Origin: Chrysogorgia sp. JL179-B06
Lineage: Eukaryota > Cnidaria > Anthozoa > Scleralcyonacea > Chrysogorgiidae
Direction: 5' to 3'
Length of the DNA stretch: 64,000 nt
Assembly (NCBI GenBank): GCA_035772405.1
Contig: JAYKKM010000255.1
Coordinates: 372,001-436,000 of the forward strand
Each line of letters starts with the position of its first letter. The stretch's first letter is position 1. Shown in pieces: positions 43,401 to 57,345 of the stretch. The notes under the pieces were generated by a model. The model searched no databases. It had not been told where the DNA came from and was given only the letters and a program-made list of their open reading frames with translations. The position numbers were made by a program, and so were the translations under genes.

Positions 43401-46400
43401 CTGTGTCTCTATGTGTGTCTCTGTGTGTCTCTCTCTGTCTCTCTGTGTCTCTATGTGTCTCTCTGTGTCTCTCTGTGTCTCTCTGTGTCTCTCTGTGTGT
43501 CTCTGTGTCTATGTGTGTCTCTGTATGTGTCTCTCTGTGTCTCTCTGTGTCTCTGTGTCTCTCTCTGTGTCTCCCTGTGTCTCTCGGTTTCTGTCTTCGT
43601 CTTTCTATGTCTCTCTGTGTCTTTCGGTGTCTCTATGTGTCTCTGTGTGTCTCCCTGTATCACTATGTGTCTCTCTCTGTCTCTCTGTGTCTCTATGTGT
43701 CTCCCTGTGTCTCTCGGTGTCTCTATTTGTCTATCTATGTCTCTCTGTCTCTCTATGTCTCTATGTGTCTCTCTGTGTCTCTCTGTGTCTCTCTGTGTCT
43801 CTCTGTGTCTCTCTGTGTTTCTCTGTGTCTCTCTGTGTCTCTCTGTGTCTCTATGTGTCTCCATGTGTCTCTCGGTCTCTCTTTGTCTCTCTATGTCTCT
43901 CTGTGTCTCTCTGTGTCTCTCTGTGTCTCTATGTGTCTCTCTGTGTCTCTCTGTGTCTCTCCATGTCTCTCTGTATCTCTATGTGTCTCTCTGTGTCTCT
44001 ATGTGTCTCTATGTGTCTCTTTGTGTGTCTCTGTGTCTCTCGGTGTCTCTCTTTGTCTTTCTATGTCTCTGTGTGTCTCTCTGTGTCTCTCTGTCACTCT
44101 CTATGTGTCTCTGTGTCTCTGTGTGTCTCTCTGTGTCCCTATGTGTCTTCCTATGTCTCTCTATTTCTCTCTGTGTCTTTCGGTGTCTCTATGTGTCTCT
44201 GTGTGTCTCCCTGTATCACTATGTGTCTCTCTCTGTCTCTCTGTGTCTCTATGTGTCTCCCTGTGTCTCTCGGTGTCTCTCTTTGTCTATCTATGTCTCT
44301 CTGTCTCTCTATGTCTCTATGTGTCTCTCTGTGTCTCTCTGTGTCTCTCTGTGTCTCTCTGTGTTTCTCTGTGTCTCTCTGTGTCTCTCTGTGTCTCTAT
44401 GTGTCTCTCGGTCTCTCTTTGTCTCTCTATGTCTCTCTGTGTCTCTCTGTGTCTCTCTGTGTCTCTCTGTGTCTCTTTGTGTCTCTATGTGTCTCTCTGT
44501 GTCTCTCTGTGTCTCTCTGTGTCTCTCCATGTCTCTCTGTATCTCTATGTGTCTCTCTGTGTCTCTATGTGTCTCTATGTGTCTCTTTGTGTGTCTCTGT
44601 GTCTCTCGGTGTCTCTCTTTGTCTTTCTATGTCTCTCTGTGTCTCTCTGTCACTCTCTATGTGTCTCTGTGTCTCTGTGTGTCTCTCTGTGTCCCTATGT
44701 GTCTTCCTATGTCTCTCTATTTCTCTCTGTGTCTCTCTGTGTCTCTCTGTGTCTCTTTGTGTCTCCCTGTGTCTCTCGGTGTCTCTCTTTGTCTTTCTAT
44801 GTCTCTTTGTGTCTCTCTGTGTCTCTCGGTGTCTCTCTGTGTCTCTCTGTGTCTTTCAGCGTCTCTCTATGTGTCTCAGTGTCTCTCGGTGTCTCTCTGT
44901 GTCTCTCTATGATTCTCTGTGTCTCTCTGTGTCTCTCTGTGTCTCTCTGTGTCTCTCTGTCTCTGTGTCTCTCTCTGTGTCTCTCTGTGTCTCTATGTGT
45001 CTATCTGTGTCTCTCTTTGTCTCTCTGTGTCTCTATGTGTCTCTCTGTGTCTCTATGTGTCTCTCTGTGTCTCTATGGGTCTCTATGTGTCTCTCTGTAT
45101 CTCTCTGTATCTCTCTGTGTCTCTCTGTCTCTCTCTGTGTCTCTCTGTGTCTCCCTGTGTCTCTCGGTGTCTCTCTGTGTGTCTCTGTTTCTCTCGGTGT
45201 CTCTCTGTGTGTCACTGTGTCTCTCTGTGTCTCTCTGTGTGTCTCTGTGTCTCTAGGTGTCTCTATGAGTCTCTCTGTGTCTCCCTGTGTCTCTCACGTT
45301 CTCTCTATGTCTCTCTGTGTCTCTCGGCGTCTCTCTGTGTCTCTAGGTGTCTCTAGGTCTCTCTCTCTGTCTCTCTGTGTCTCTCTGTATCTCTCTGTGT
45401 CTCTCTGTGTCTCTCTGTGTCTCTCTGTGTCTCTCTTTGTCTCTCTGTGTCTCTATGTGTCTCTCTGTGCCTCTATGTTTCTATCTGTGTCTCTCTGTGT
45501 CTCTTTGTGTCTCTCTATGTCTCTCTGTGACTCTCTGTGTCTCTCAGCGTCTCTCTATGTGTATCAGTGTCTCTCGGTGTCTCTCTGTGTCTCTCTATGA
45601 TTCTCTGTGTCTCTATGTTTCTCTCTGTGTCTCTCTATGTCTCTCTGTGTCTCTCTGTGTCTATATGTGTCTCTAGGTGTCTCTCTGTATCTCTCTATGT
45701 CTCTCGGTGTCTCTGTGTCTCTATGTTACTCTATGTGTCTCTATGTGTCTCTATGTGTCTCTATGTGTCTCCATGTATCTCTCTATATCTCTCTGTGTCT
45801 CTCTGTGTCTCTATGTGTCTCTCTGTGTCTCTCTGTGTCTCTCTGTGTCTGTGTCTCTCTATGTCTCTCTTTGTCTCTCTCTATGTCTCTCTGTGTTTCT
45901 CTATTTCTTGATGTGTCTCTCTGTGTCTCTCTGTGTCTCTCTGTGTCTCTATGTGTCTCTATGTGTCTCATTGTGTCTGTATGTGTTTCTCTGTTTCTCT
46001 GTTTCTCTATGTGTCTCTCTGTGTCTCTATGTGTCTCTCTGTGTCTCGCTGTATCTCTTTATGTCTCTCGGTCTCTCTGTGTCTCTCTGTGTCTCTCTGT
46101 GTCTCTCTGTCTCTATGTTACTCTATGTGTCTCTCTGTGTCTCTCTGTGTTTCTGTGTTTCTCTATGTGTCTCTCTGTGTCTATACGTGTCTCTCTGTCT
46201 CGCTGTATCTCTCTATGTGCATCGGTCTCTCTGTCTCTCTATGTGTCTCTATGTGTCTCTCGGTGTCTCTCTGTATGTCTCTGTGTCTCTCGGTGTCTCT
46301 CTGTGTGTCTGTGTGTCTCTCTGTGTCTCTCTGTGTGTCTCTGTGTCTCTAGGTGTCTCTATGAGTCTCTCTCTGTCTCTCTGTGTCTCCCTGTGTCTCT

Positions 46401-49400
46401 CACGTTCTCTCTATGTCTCTCTGTGTCTCTCGGTGTCTCTATCTGTCTCTCTCTGTCTCTCTGTGTCTCTATGTGTCTCTCTGTGTCTCTCTGTGTCTCT
46501 CTGTGTGTCTCTGTGTCTCTATGTTACTCTATGTGTCTCTCTGTGTCTCTCTATGTTTCTGTGTTTCTCTATGTGTCTCTCTGTGTCTATATGTGTCTCT
46601 CTGTCTCGCTGTATCTCTCTATGTGTCTCGGTCTCTCTGTCTCTCTATGTGTCTCTATGTGTCTCTCGGTGTCTCTCTGTATGTCTCTGTGTCTCTCGGT
46701 GTCTCTCTGTGTGTCTGTGTGTCTCTCTGTGTCTCTCTGTGTGTCTCTGTGTCTCTAGGTGTCTCTATGAGTCTCTCTCTGTCTCCCTGTGTCTCTCACG
46801 TTCTCTCTATGTCTCTCTGTGTCTCTCGGTGTCTCTCTCTGTCTCTCTGTGTCTCTATGTGTCTCTCTGTGTCTCTCTTTGTCTCTCTGTGTCTCTATGT
46901 GTCTCTATGGGTCTCTATGTGTCTCTCTGTGTCTCTCTGTGTCTCGCTGTATATCTATATGTCTCTCGGTCTCTCTGTATCTCTCTGTGTCTCTCTGTGA
47001 CTCTCCGTGTCTCTCAGCGTCTCTCTTTGTGTCTCTGTGTCTCTAGGTGTCTCTCTGTGTCTCTCTATGACTCTCTGTGTCTCTCTGTGTCTCTCTGTGT
47101 CTCTCTATGTCTTTCTGTGTCTCTATGTGTCTCTACGTGTCTCTAGGTTTCTCTAGGTGTCTCTAGGTGTCTCTAGGTGTCTCTCTCTGTCTCTCTGTGT
47201 CTCTCTGTGTCTACCTGTGTTTCTATGCGTCTCTCTGTGTTTCTATATGTCTCTATGTGTCTCTCTGCGTCTCCCTATGTCTCTCTGTGTCTCTCTATGT
47301 CTCTCTGTGTCTCTCGGTGTCTCTCTTTGTCTTTCTGTGTCTCTATGTGTCTCCATGTGTCTCTCGGTGTCACTCTTTGTCTTTCTATGTCTCTCTGTGT
47401 CTCTCTGTATCTATCCGTGTCTATCTGTGTCTCTCTGTCTCTCTCTCTCTGTGTCTCTGTATGTCACTGTGTGTGTCTCTCTGTATCTCTGTGTCTTTCT
47501 GTGTCTCTATGTATCTCTCTGTGTCTCGGTGTGTCTCTATGTGTCTCTTTGTGTCTCTCTGTGTTTGTATATATCTCTCTGTGTCTCTCTCTCTGTGTCT
47601 CTCTCTGTGTCTCTCTGTGTCTCTCTGTGTCTCTCTATGTCTTTCTGTGTCTCTATGTGTCTCTACGTGTCTCTAGGTGTCTCTAGGTGTCTCTAGGTGT
47701 CTCTAGGTGTCTCTCTCTGTCTCTCTGTGTCTCTCTGTGTCTACCTGTGTTTCTATGCGTCTCTCTGTGTTTCTATATGTCTCTATGTGTCTCTCTGCGT
47801 CTCCCTATGTCTCTCTGTGTCTCTCTATGTCTCTCTGTGTCTCTCGGTGTCTCTCTTTGTCTTTCTGTGTCTCTATGTGTCTCCATGTGTCTCTCGGTGT
47901 CACTCTTTGTCTTTCTATGTCTCTCTGTGTCTCTCTGTATCTATCCGTGTCTATCTGTGTCTCTCTGTCTCTCTCTCTCTGTGTCTCTGTATGTCACTGT
48001 GTGTGTCTCTCTGTATCTCTGTGTCTTTCTGTGTCTCTATGTATCTCTCTGTGTCTCGGTGTGTCTCTATGTGTCTCTTTGTGTCTCTCTGTGTTTGTAT
48101 ATATCTCTCTGTGTCTCTCTCTCTGTGTCTCTCTCTGTGTCTCTCTGTCTCTCTCTGTATCTCTCTGTGTCTCTCTGTGTCACTCTGTGTCTCTCTGTGT
48201 CTCTCGGTGTCTCTCTGTGTCTCTCTGTGACTCTCTGTGTCTCTCTGTGTCTCTCTGTGTCTCTCTGTCTCTCTCTGTGTCTCTCTCTATCTCTTTGTGT
48301 CTCCCTGTGTCTCTCGTTGTCTCTCTTTGTCTTTCTATGTCTCTCTGTGTCTCTCTGTGTCTCTCTCTATGTGTCTCTGTGTCTCAGTGTGTCTCTCTAT
48401 GTTCCTATGTGTCTCCCTGTGTCTCTCTGTGTCTCTCTGTGTCTCTCTGTGTCTCTGGGTGTCTCTCTTTGTCTTTCTATGTATCTATGTGTCTCTCTGT
48501 GTCTATCTGTGTCTCTCTGTGTCTCTATGTGTGTCTCTGTATGTCTCTGTGTGTCTCTCTCTGTCTCTCTGTGTCTCTATGTGTCTCTCTGTGTCTCTCT
48601 CTGTGTCTCTCTGTCTCTCTCTGTGTCTCTCTCTATCTCTTTGTGTCTCCCTGTGTCTCTCGTTGTCTCTCTTTGTCTTTCTATGTCTCTCTGTGTCTCT
48701 CTGTGTCTCTCTCTATGTGTCTCTGTGTCTCAGTGTGTCTCTCTATGTTCCTATGTGTCTCCCTGTGTCTCTCTGTCTCTCTCTGTGTCTCTTTGTGTCT
48801 CCCTGTGTCTCTCGGTCTCTCTCTTTGTCTTTCTATGTCTCTCTGTGTCTCTCTGTGTCTCTATGTGTGTCTCTGTATGTCTCTGTGTGTCTCTCTCTGT
48901 CTCTCTGTGTCTCTATGTGTCTCTCTGTGTCTCTCTGTGTCTCTCTGTGTCTCTCTGTGTCTCTCTGTGTCTATGTGTGTCTCTGTATGTGTCTCTGTGT
49001 CTCTCTGTGTCTCTCTGTGTCTCTGTGTCTCTCTCTGTGTCTCCCTGTGTCTCTCGGTTTCTGTCTTCGTCTTTCTATGTCTCTCTGTGTCTTTCGGTGT
49101 CTCTATGTGTCTCTGTGTGTCTCCCTGTATCACTATGTGTCTCTCTCTGTCTCTCTGTGTCTCTATGTGTCTCCCTGTGTCTCTCGGTGTCTCTATTTGT
49201 CTGTCTATGTCTCTCTGTCTCTCTATGTCTCTATGTGTCTCTCTGTGTCTCTCTGTGTCTCTCTGTGTCTCTCTGTGTTTCTCTGTGTCTCTCTGTGTCT
49301 CTCTGTGTCTCTATGTGTCTCCATGTGTCTCTCGGTCTCTCTTTGTCTCTCTATGTCTCTCTATGTCTCTCTGTGTCTCTCTGTGTCTCTCTGTGTCTCT

Positions 49401-52400
49401 CTGTGTCTCTCTGTGTCTCTCCATGTCTCTCTGTATCTCTATGTGTCTCTCTGTGTCTCTATGTGTCTCTATGTGTCTCTTTGTATGTCTCTGTGTCTCT
49501 CGGTGTCTCTCTTTGTCTTTCTATGTCTCTGTGTGTCTCTGTGTGTCTCTCTGTCACTCTCTATGTGTCTCTGTGTGTCTCTCTGTGTCCCTATGTGTCT
49601 TCCTATGTCTCTCTATTTCTCTCTGTGTCTTTCGGTGTCTCTATGTGTCTCTGTGTGTCTCCCTGTATCACTATGTGTCTCTCTCTGTCTCTATGTGTCT
49701 CCCTGTGTCTCTCGGTGTCTCTCTTTGTCTATCTATGTCTCTCTGTCTCTCTATGTCTCTATGTGTTTCTCTGTGTCTCTCTGTGTCTCTCTGTGTCTCT
49801 CTGTGTCTCTCTGTGTTTCTCTGTGTCTCTCTGTGTCTCTCTGTGTCTCTATGTGTCTCTCGGTCTCTCTTTGGCTCTCTATGTCTCTCTGTGTCTCTCT
49901 GTGTCTCTCTGTGTCTCTCTGTGTCTCTTTGTGTCTCTATGTGTCTCTCTGTGTCTCTCTGTGTCTCTCTGTGTCTCTCCATGTCTGTCTGTATCTCTAT
50001 GTGTCTCTCTGTGTCTCTCTGTGTCTCTATGTGTCTCTTTGTGTGTCTGTGTCTCTCGGTGTCTCTCTTTGTCTTTCTATGTCTCTCTGTGTCTCTCTGT
50101 CACTCTCTATGTGTCTCTGTGTCTCTGTGTGTCTCTCTGTGTCCCTATGTGTCTTCCTATGTCTCTCTATTTCTCTCTGTGTCTCTGTGTGTCTCTCTGT
50201 GTCTCTTTGTGTCTCCCTGTGTCTCTCGGTGTCTCTCTTTGTCTTTCTATGTCTCTTTGTGTCTCTCTGTGTCTCTCGGTGTCTCTCTGTGTCTCTCTGT
50301 GTCTTTCAGCGTCTCTCTATGTGTCTCGGTGTCTCTCTGTGTCTCTCTATGATTCTCTGTGTCTCTCTGTGTCTCTCTGTGTCTCTCTGTGTCTCTCTGT
50401 CTCTGTGTCTCTCTCTGTGTCTCTCTGTGTCTCTATGTGTCTATCTGTGTCTCTCTTTGTCTCTCTGTGTCTCTATGTGTCTCTCTGTGTCTCTATGTGT
50501 CTCTCTGTGTCTCTATGGGTCTCTATGTGTCTCTCTGTATCTCTCTGTATCTCTCTGTGTCTCTCTGTCTCTCTCTGTGTCTCTCTGTGTCTCCCTGTGT
50601 CTCTCGGTGTCTCTCTGTGTGTCTCTGTTTCTCTCGGTGTCTCTCTGTGTGTCGCTGTGTCTCTCTGTGTCTCTCTGTGTGTCTCTGTGTCTCTAGGTGT
50701 CTCTATGAGTCTCTCTCTGTCTCTCTGTGTCTCCCTGTGTCTCTCACGTTCTCTCTATGTCTCTCTGTGTCTCTCGGCGTCTCTCTGTGTCTCTAGGTGT
50801 CTCTAGGTCTCTCTCTCTGTCTCTCTGTGTCTCTCTGTATCTCTCTGTGTCTCTCTGTGTCTCTCTGTGTCTCTCTGTGTCTCTCTTTGTCTCTCTGTGT
50901 CTCTCTGTGTCTCTCTGTGTCTCTCTGTGCCTCTATGTTTCTATCTGTGTCTCTCTGTGTCTCTTTGTGTCTCTCTATGTCTCTCTGTGACTCTCTGTGT
51001 CTCTCAGCGTCTCTCTATGTGTATCAGTGTCTCTCGGTGTCTCTCTGTGTCTCTCTATGATTCTCTGTGTCTCTATGTTTCTCTCTGTGTCTCTCTATGT
51101 CTCTCTGTGTCTCTCTGTGTCTATATGTGTCTCTAGGTGTCTCTCTGTATCTCTCTATGTCTCTCGGTGTCTCTGTGTCTCTATGTTACTCTATGTGTCT
51201 CTATGTGTCTCTATGTGTCTCTATGTGTCTATATGTATCTCTCTATATCTCTCTGTGTCTCTCTGTGTCTCTATGTGTCTCTCTGTGTCTCTCTGTGTCT
51301 GTGTCTCTATGTCTCTCTTTGTCTCTCTCTATGTCTCTCTGTGTTTCTCTATTTCTTGATGTGTCTCTCTGTGTCTCTCTGTGTCTCTATGTGTCTCATT
51401 GTGTCTGTATGTGTTTCTCTGTTTCTCTATGTGTCTCTATGTGTCTCTCTGGGTCTCGCTGTATCTCTTTATGTCTCTCGGTCTCTCTGTGTCTCTCTGT
51501 GTCTCTCTGTGTCTCTCTGTGTCTCTATGTTACTCTATGTGTCTCTCTGTGTCTCTCTGTGTTTCTGTGTTTCTCTATGTGTCTCTCTGTGTCTATACGT
51601 GTCTCTCTGTCTCGCTGTATCTCTCTATGTGCATCGGTCTCTCTGTCTCTCTATGTGTCTCTATGTGTCTCTCGGTGTCTCTCTGTATGTCTCTGTGTCT
51701 CTCGGTGTCTCTCTGTGTGTCTGTGTGTCTCTCTGTGTCTCTCTGTGTGTCTCTGTGTCTCTAGGTGTCTCTATGAGTCTCTCTGTGTCTCCCTGTGTCT
51801 CTCACGTTCTCTCTATGTCTCTCTGTGTCTCTCGGTGTCTCTATCTGTCTCTCTCTGTCTCTCTGTGTCTCTATGTGTCTCTCTGTGTCTCTCTGTGTCT
51901 CTCTGTGTCTCTCTGTGTGTCTCTGTGTCTCTATGTTACTCTATGTGTCTCTCTATGTCTCTCTGTGTTTCTGTGTTTCTCTATGTGTCTCTCTGTGTCT
52001 ATATGTGTCTCTCTGTCTCGCTGTATCTCTCTATGTGTCTCGGTCTCTCTGTCTCTCTATGTGTCTCTATGTGTCTCTATGTGTCTCTCGGTGTCTCTCT
52101 GTATGTCTCTGTGTCTCTCGGTGTCTCTCTGTGTGTCTGTGTGTCTCTCTGTGTCTCTCTGTGTGTCTCTGTGTCTCTAGGTGTCTCTATGAGTCTCTCT
52201 CTGTCTCTCTGTGTCTCCCTGTGTCTCTCACGTTCTCTCTATGTCTCTCTGTGTCTCTCGGTGTCTCTCTCTGTCTCTCTGTGTCTCTATGTGTCTCTCT
52301 GTGTCTCTCTTTGTCTCTCTGTGTCTCTATGTGTCTCTCTGTGTCTCTATGTGTCTCTCTGTGTCTCTGTGTCTCTATGGGTCTCTATGTGTCTCTCTGT

Positions 52401-54354
52401 GTCTCTCTGTGTCTCGCTGTATATCTATATGTCTCTCGGTCTCTCTGTATCTCTCTGTGTCTCTCTGTGACTCTCCGTGTCTCTCAGCGTCTCTCTTTGT
52501 GTCTCTGTGTCTCTAGGTGTCTCTCTGTGTCTCTCTATGACTCTCTGTGTCTCTCTGTGTCTCTCTGTGTCTCTCTATGTCTTTCTGTGTCTCTATGTGT
52601 CTCTACGTGTCTCTAGGTGTCTCTAGGTGTCTCTAGGTGTCTCTAGGTGTCTCTAGGTGTCTCTCTCTGTCTCTCTGTGTCTACCTGTGTTTCTATGCGT
52701 CTCTCTGTGTTTCTATATGTCTCTATGTGTCTCTCTGCGTCTCCCTATGTCTCCCTATGTCTCTCTGTGTCTCTCTATGTCTCTCTGTGTCTCTCTGTGT
52801 CTCTCTGTGTCTCTATGTGTCTCTCTGTCTCACAGCGTCTCTCTATGTCTCTCTATGTCTCTGTTTCTCGCGGTGTCTCTCGGTGTCTCTTTATGACTCT
52901 CTATGTCTCTATGTGTCTCTCTGTGTCTTCCTGTCTCCTGTGTCTCTGTTTGTCTCTATGTGTCTCTCTGTGTCTCGCTGTATCTCTCTGTGTCTCTCTG
53001 TGTGTTTCTGGGTCTCTATGTGCCTCTGTGTGTCTCTCTGTGTCTCTCTGTGCCTCTCTGTGTCTCTCTGTGTCCCTCTACGTCTCTCTGTGTCTCTCTG
53101 TGTCTCTCTGAGTCTCTCTGTTTCTCTCTGTGTGTCCCTGTGTCTCTCTGTGTGTCTATATCTCTCTCTGTGTCTCTCTGTGTCTCTCTGTGTATCTCTA
53201 TGTCTCTCTGTGTCTCTAGGTGTCTCTCTCTTTCTCTCTGTGTCTCTGGGTGTCTCCCTGTGTCTCTCTGTGTCTCTCAGCGTCTCTCTATGTCTCTCTG
53301 TGTCTCTCTGTGTCTCTCTGTGTCTCTCTGTGTCTCTCTATGTCTCTCTTTGTCTCTCTCTATGTCTCTCTGTTTTTCTCTATTTCTTGATGTGTCTCTC
53401 TGTGTCTCTCTGTGTCTCTCTGTGTCTCTATGTGTCTCTATGTGTCTGATTGTGTCTGTCTGTGTTTCTCTGTTTCTCTATGTGTCTCTCTGTGTCTCTA
53501 TGTGTCTCTCTGTGTCTCGCTGTATCTCTTTATGTCTCTCGGTCTCTCTGTGTCTCTTTGTGTCTCTCTGTGTCTCTCTGTGTCTCTCTGTGTCTCTCTG
53601 TGTCTCTCTGTGTCTCTATGTTACTCTATGTCTCTCTGTGTCTCTCTGTGTTTCTGTGTTTCTCTATGTGTCTCTCTGTGTCTATATGTGTCTCTCTGTC
53701 TCGCTGTATCTCTCTATGTGTCTCTCTCGATGTCTCTCTGTGTCTCTCGGTGTCTCTCTGTGTCTCTCTGTGTGTCTGTGTGTCTCTCTGTGTCTCTCTG
53801 TGTCTCTCTGTGTCTCTCTGTGTCTCTCTGTGTCTCTCTGTGACTCTCTATGTCTCTCTGTGACTCTCTGTGTCTCTCTGTGTCTCTCAGCGTCTCTCTA
53901 TGTGTCTCGGTGTCTCTCGGTGTCTCTCTGTGTCTCTCTGTTTCTCTCTATGTCTCTCTGTGTCGCTCGGTGTCTCTCTGTGGCTCTATGTATCTCTCTG
54001 TGTCTCTCTCGATGTCTCTCTGTGTCTCTCGGTGTATCTCTGTTTCTCTCTGTGTCTCTCTGTGTCTCTCTGTGTCTCTGTGTGTCTCTCTGTGTCTCTC
54101 TGTATCTCTCTGTTTCTCTCTGTGTCTCTCTGTGACTCTCTGTGTCTCTCAGCGTCTCTCTATGTGTCTCTGTTTCTCTCGGTGTCTCTCTGTGTCTCTC
54201 TATGACTCTCTTTGTCTCTATGTGTCTCTCTGTGTCTCTCTGTGTCTCTCTATGTCTCTCGGTGTCTCAATGTGTCTCTACGTGTCTCTAGGCGTCTCTA
54301 GGTGTCTCTCTCTGTCCTCTGTGTATCTCTGTGTCTCTCTGTGTCTCTCATATT

Positions 54355-54436
54355 GAGTCATATTGAGACACAGAGAGACACAGAGAGACATATAGAGATA
54401 TGTCTCTCTGTGTCTCTCTGTGTCTCAATATGACTC
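54355..54436. repeat. 39-bp palindrome at a satellite inversion point
   Basis: Arms 54355-54393 and 54398-54436 are perfect inverted copies around AGAG. The left arm is a short stretch of satellite in opposite orientation (GAGACACAGA). Confidence 0.9.
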
Positions 54437-57278
54437 TCTGTCTCTCTGTGTCTTTCCGTGTCTTTCCGTGTCTCTATGTGTCTCTCTATGTCTCTCTGTG
54501 TCTATCGGTGTCTGTCTGTGTCTCTCTATGTCTCTCTGTGACTCTCTGTGTCTCTCAGCGTCTCTCTATGTGTCTCTGTGTCTCTCGGTGTCTCTCGGTG
54601 TCTCTCTATGACTCTCTGTGTCTCTATGTGTCTCTCTGTGTCTCTCTATGTCTCTATGTGTCTCTATGTGTCGCTATGTGTCTCTAGGCGTCTCTAGGTG
54701 TCTCTCTCTATCTCTCTGTGTCTCTCTGTGTCTCCTTGTGTCTCTCTATGACTCTCTGTCTCTCTGTGACTTTCCGTGTCTTTCCGTGTCTCTCTGTGTC
54801 TCTCTGTGTCTCTCTATGTCTCTCTGTGTCTCTATGTGTCTCTCTGTGTCTCTCAGTGGCTCTATGTGTCTCTCTGTGTCTCTCTCTATGTCTCTCTGTT
54901 TTTCACTATGTCTTGATGTGTCTCTCTTTGTCTCTCTGTGTATCTATGTGTCACTCTGTTTATCTCTGTGTCTCTCTGTGTCTCTCTGTGTCTCTCTGTG
55001 TGTATCTATGTCTCTCTGTGTCTCTCTATGTCTCTCTGTGACTCTCTGTATCCCTCAGCGTCTCTCTTTGTGTCTCTGTGTCTCTAGGTGTCTCTCTGTG
55101 TCTCTCTATGACTCTCTGTATCTCTCTGTGTCTCTCTGTGTCTCTCTATGTCTCTCGGTGTCTCAATGTGTCTCTACGTGTCTCTAGGCGTCTCTAGGTG
55201 TCTCTCTCTGTCCTCTGTGTATCTCTGTTTGTCTCTGTGGCTCTCTGTGTCTCTCTGTGTCTCTATATGTCTCTCTGTGTCTCAATATGACTCTCTGTCT
55301 CTCTGTGTCTTTCCGTGTCTTTCCGTGTCTCTATGTGTCTCTCTATGTCTCTCTGTGTCTATCGGTGTCTGCCTGTGTCTCTCTATGTCTCTCTGTGACT
55401 CTCTGTGTCTCTCAGCGTCTCTCTATGTGTCTCTGTGTCTCTCGGTGTCTCTAGGTGTCTCTGTGTGTCTCTCTATGACTCTCTGTGTCTCTCTGTGTCT
55501 CTCTGTGTCTCTCTATGTCTTTCTGTGTCTCTATGTGTCTCTACGTGTCTCTAGGTGTCTCTAGGTGTCTCTCTCTGTCTCTCTGTGTCTCTCTGTGTCT
55601 ACCTGTGTTTCTATGCGTCTCTCTGTGTTTCTATATGTCTCTCTGTGTCTCTCTGTGTCTCCCTATGATTCTCTGTCTCTCTGTGTCTTTCCGTTTCTTT
55701 CCGTGTCTCTCTGTGTCTCTCTGTGTGTCTCTATGTCTCTATGTGTCTCTTTGTGTCTCTCTGTGTATCTATGTGTCTCTCTGAGTCTCTCTTGATGTGT
55801 CTCTCTGTGTTCTCTCTGTTTTTCGCTATGTCTTGATGTGTCTCTCTTTGTCTCTCTGTGTATCTATGTGTCTCTCTGTGTCTCTATGTGTCGCTCTGCG
55901 TCTCTCTATGTCTCTCGGTGTCGCTCTGTGTCTCTCTGTGTCTCTCTGTGTCTCTCTGTGTCTCTCTGTGTCTCTAGGTGTCTCTCTATTTCTCTCTATG
56001 TCTGGATGTGTCTCTCTGTGTCTCTCTGTATCTCTATGTGTCTCTCTGTCTCACAGCGTCTCTCTATGTCTCTCTGTTTCTCGCGGTGTCTCTCGGTGTC
56101 TCTTTATGACTCTCTATGTCTCTATGTGTCTCTCTGTGTCTTCCTGTCTCCGGTGTCTCTATTTGTCTCTATGTGTCTCTCTGTGTCTCGCTGTATCTCT
56201 CTGTGTCTCTCTGTGTGTCTCTGGGTCTCTATGTGCCTCTCTGTGTCTCTCTGTGTCTCTCTGTGCCTCTCTGTGTCTCTCTGTGTCCCTCAACGTCTCT
56301 CTGTGTCTCTCTGTGTCTCTCTATGTCTCTCTGTGTATCTCTATGTCTCTCTGTGTCTCTAGGTGTCTCTATCTTTCTCTCTGTGTCTCTCGGTGTCTCC
56401 CTGTGTCTCTTTGTGTCTCTCAGCGTCTCTCTATGTCTCTCTGTGTCTCTCTGTATCTCTCTGTGTCTCTCTGTGTCTCTCTGTGTCTCTCTGTGTCTCT
56501 CTGAGTCTCTATGTGTCTCTCTGTGTCTATCTGTGTCTCTCTGTGTCTCTCTGTGTCTCTCTGTGTCTCTCTATGTCTCTCTGTGTCTCTCTGTGTCTCT
56601 CTCTTTCTCTCTGTGTCTCTCTGTGTCTCCCTGTGTCTCTCTGTGTCTCTCAGCGTCTCTCAGCGTCTCTCTATGTCTCTCTGTGTCTTTCTGTGTCTCT
56701 ATGTGTCTCCTGTCTCTCTGTGTATATCTGTGTCTCTCTGTGTCTATCTGTGTCTCCCTGTGTCTCTCAGCTTCTCTCTATGTCTCTCTGTGTCTCTGTC
56801 TCTCTGTGTATCTCTGTGTCTCTCTGTGTCTATCTGTGTCTCCCTGTGTCTCTCAGCTTCTCTCTATGTCTCTCTGTGTCTCTCGGCGTCTCTCTGTGGC
56901 TCTCTTTGTCTCTAGGTGTCTCTCTCTGTCTCTCGATGTCTCTCTGTGTCTCTCGGTGTATCTCTGTTTCTCTCTGTGTCTCTCTGTGTCTCTCTGTGTC
57001 TCTGTGTGTCTCTGTGTGTCTCTCTGTGTCTCTCTGTATCTCTCTGTTTCTCTCTGTGTCTCTCTGTGACTCTCTGTGTCTCTCAGCGTCTCTCTATGTG
57101 TCTCTGTTTCTCTCGGTGTCTCTCTGTGTCTCTCTATGACTCTCTTTGTCTCTATGTGTCTCTCTGTGTCTCTCTATGTCTCTCGGTGTCTCAATGTGTC
57201 TCTACGTGTCTCTAGGCGTCTCTAGGTGTCTCTCTCTGTCCTCTGTGTATCTCTGTGTCTCTCTGTGTCTCTCATATT

Positions 57279-57345
57279 GAGTCATATTGAGACACAGAGA
57301 GACACAGAGAGACATATAGAGATATAGACATATCTCTATATATGA
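57279..57345. repeat. variant inversion point in the satellite
   Basis: Begins like the palindromes at 54.36 and 60.45 kb (GAGTCATATTGAGACACAGA) but has lost most of the right arm. It has instead a nested ATATAGAGATAT/ATATCTCTATAT hairpin. Confidence 0.75.
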
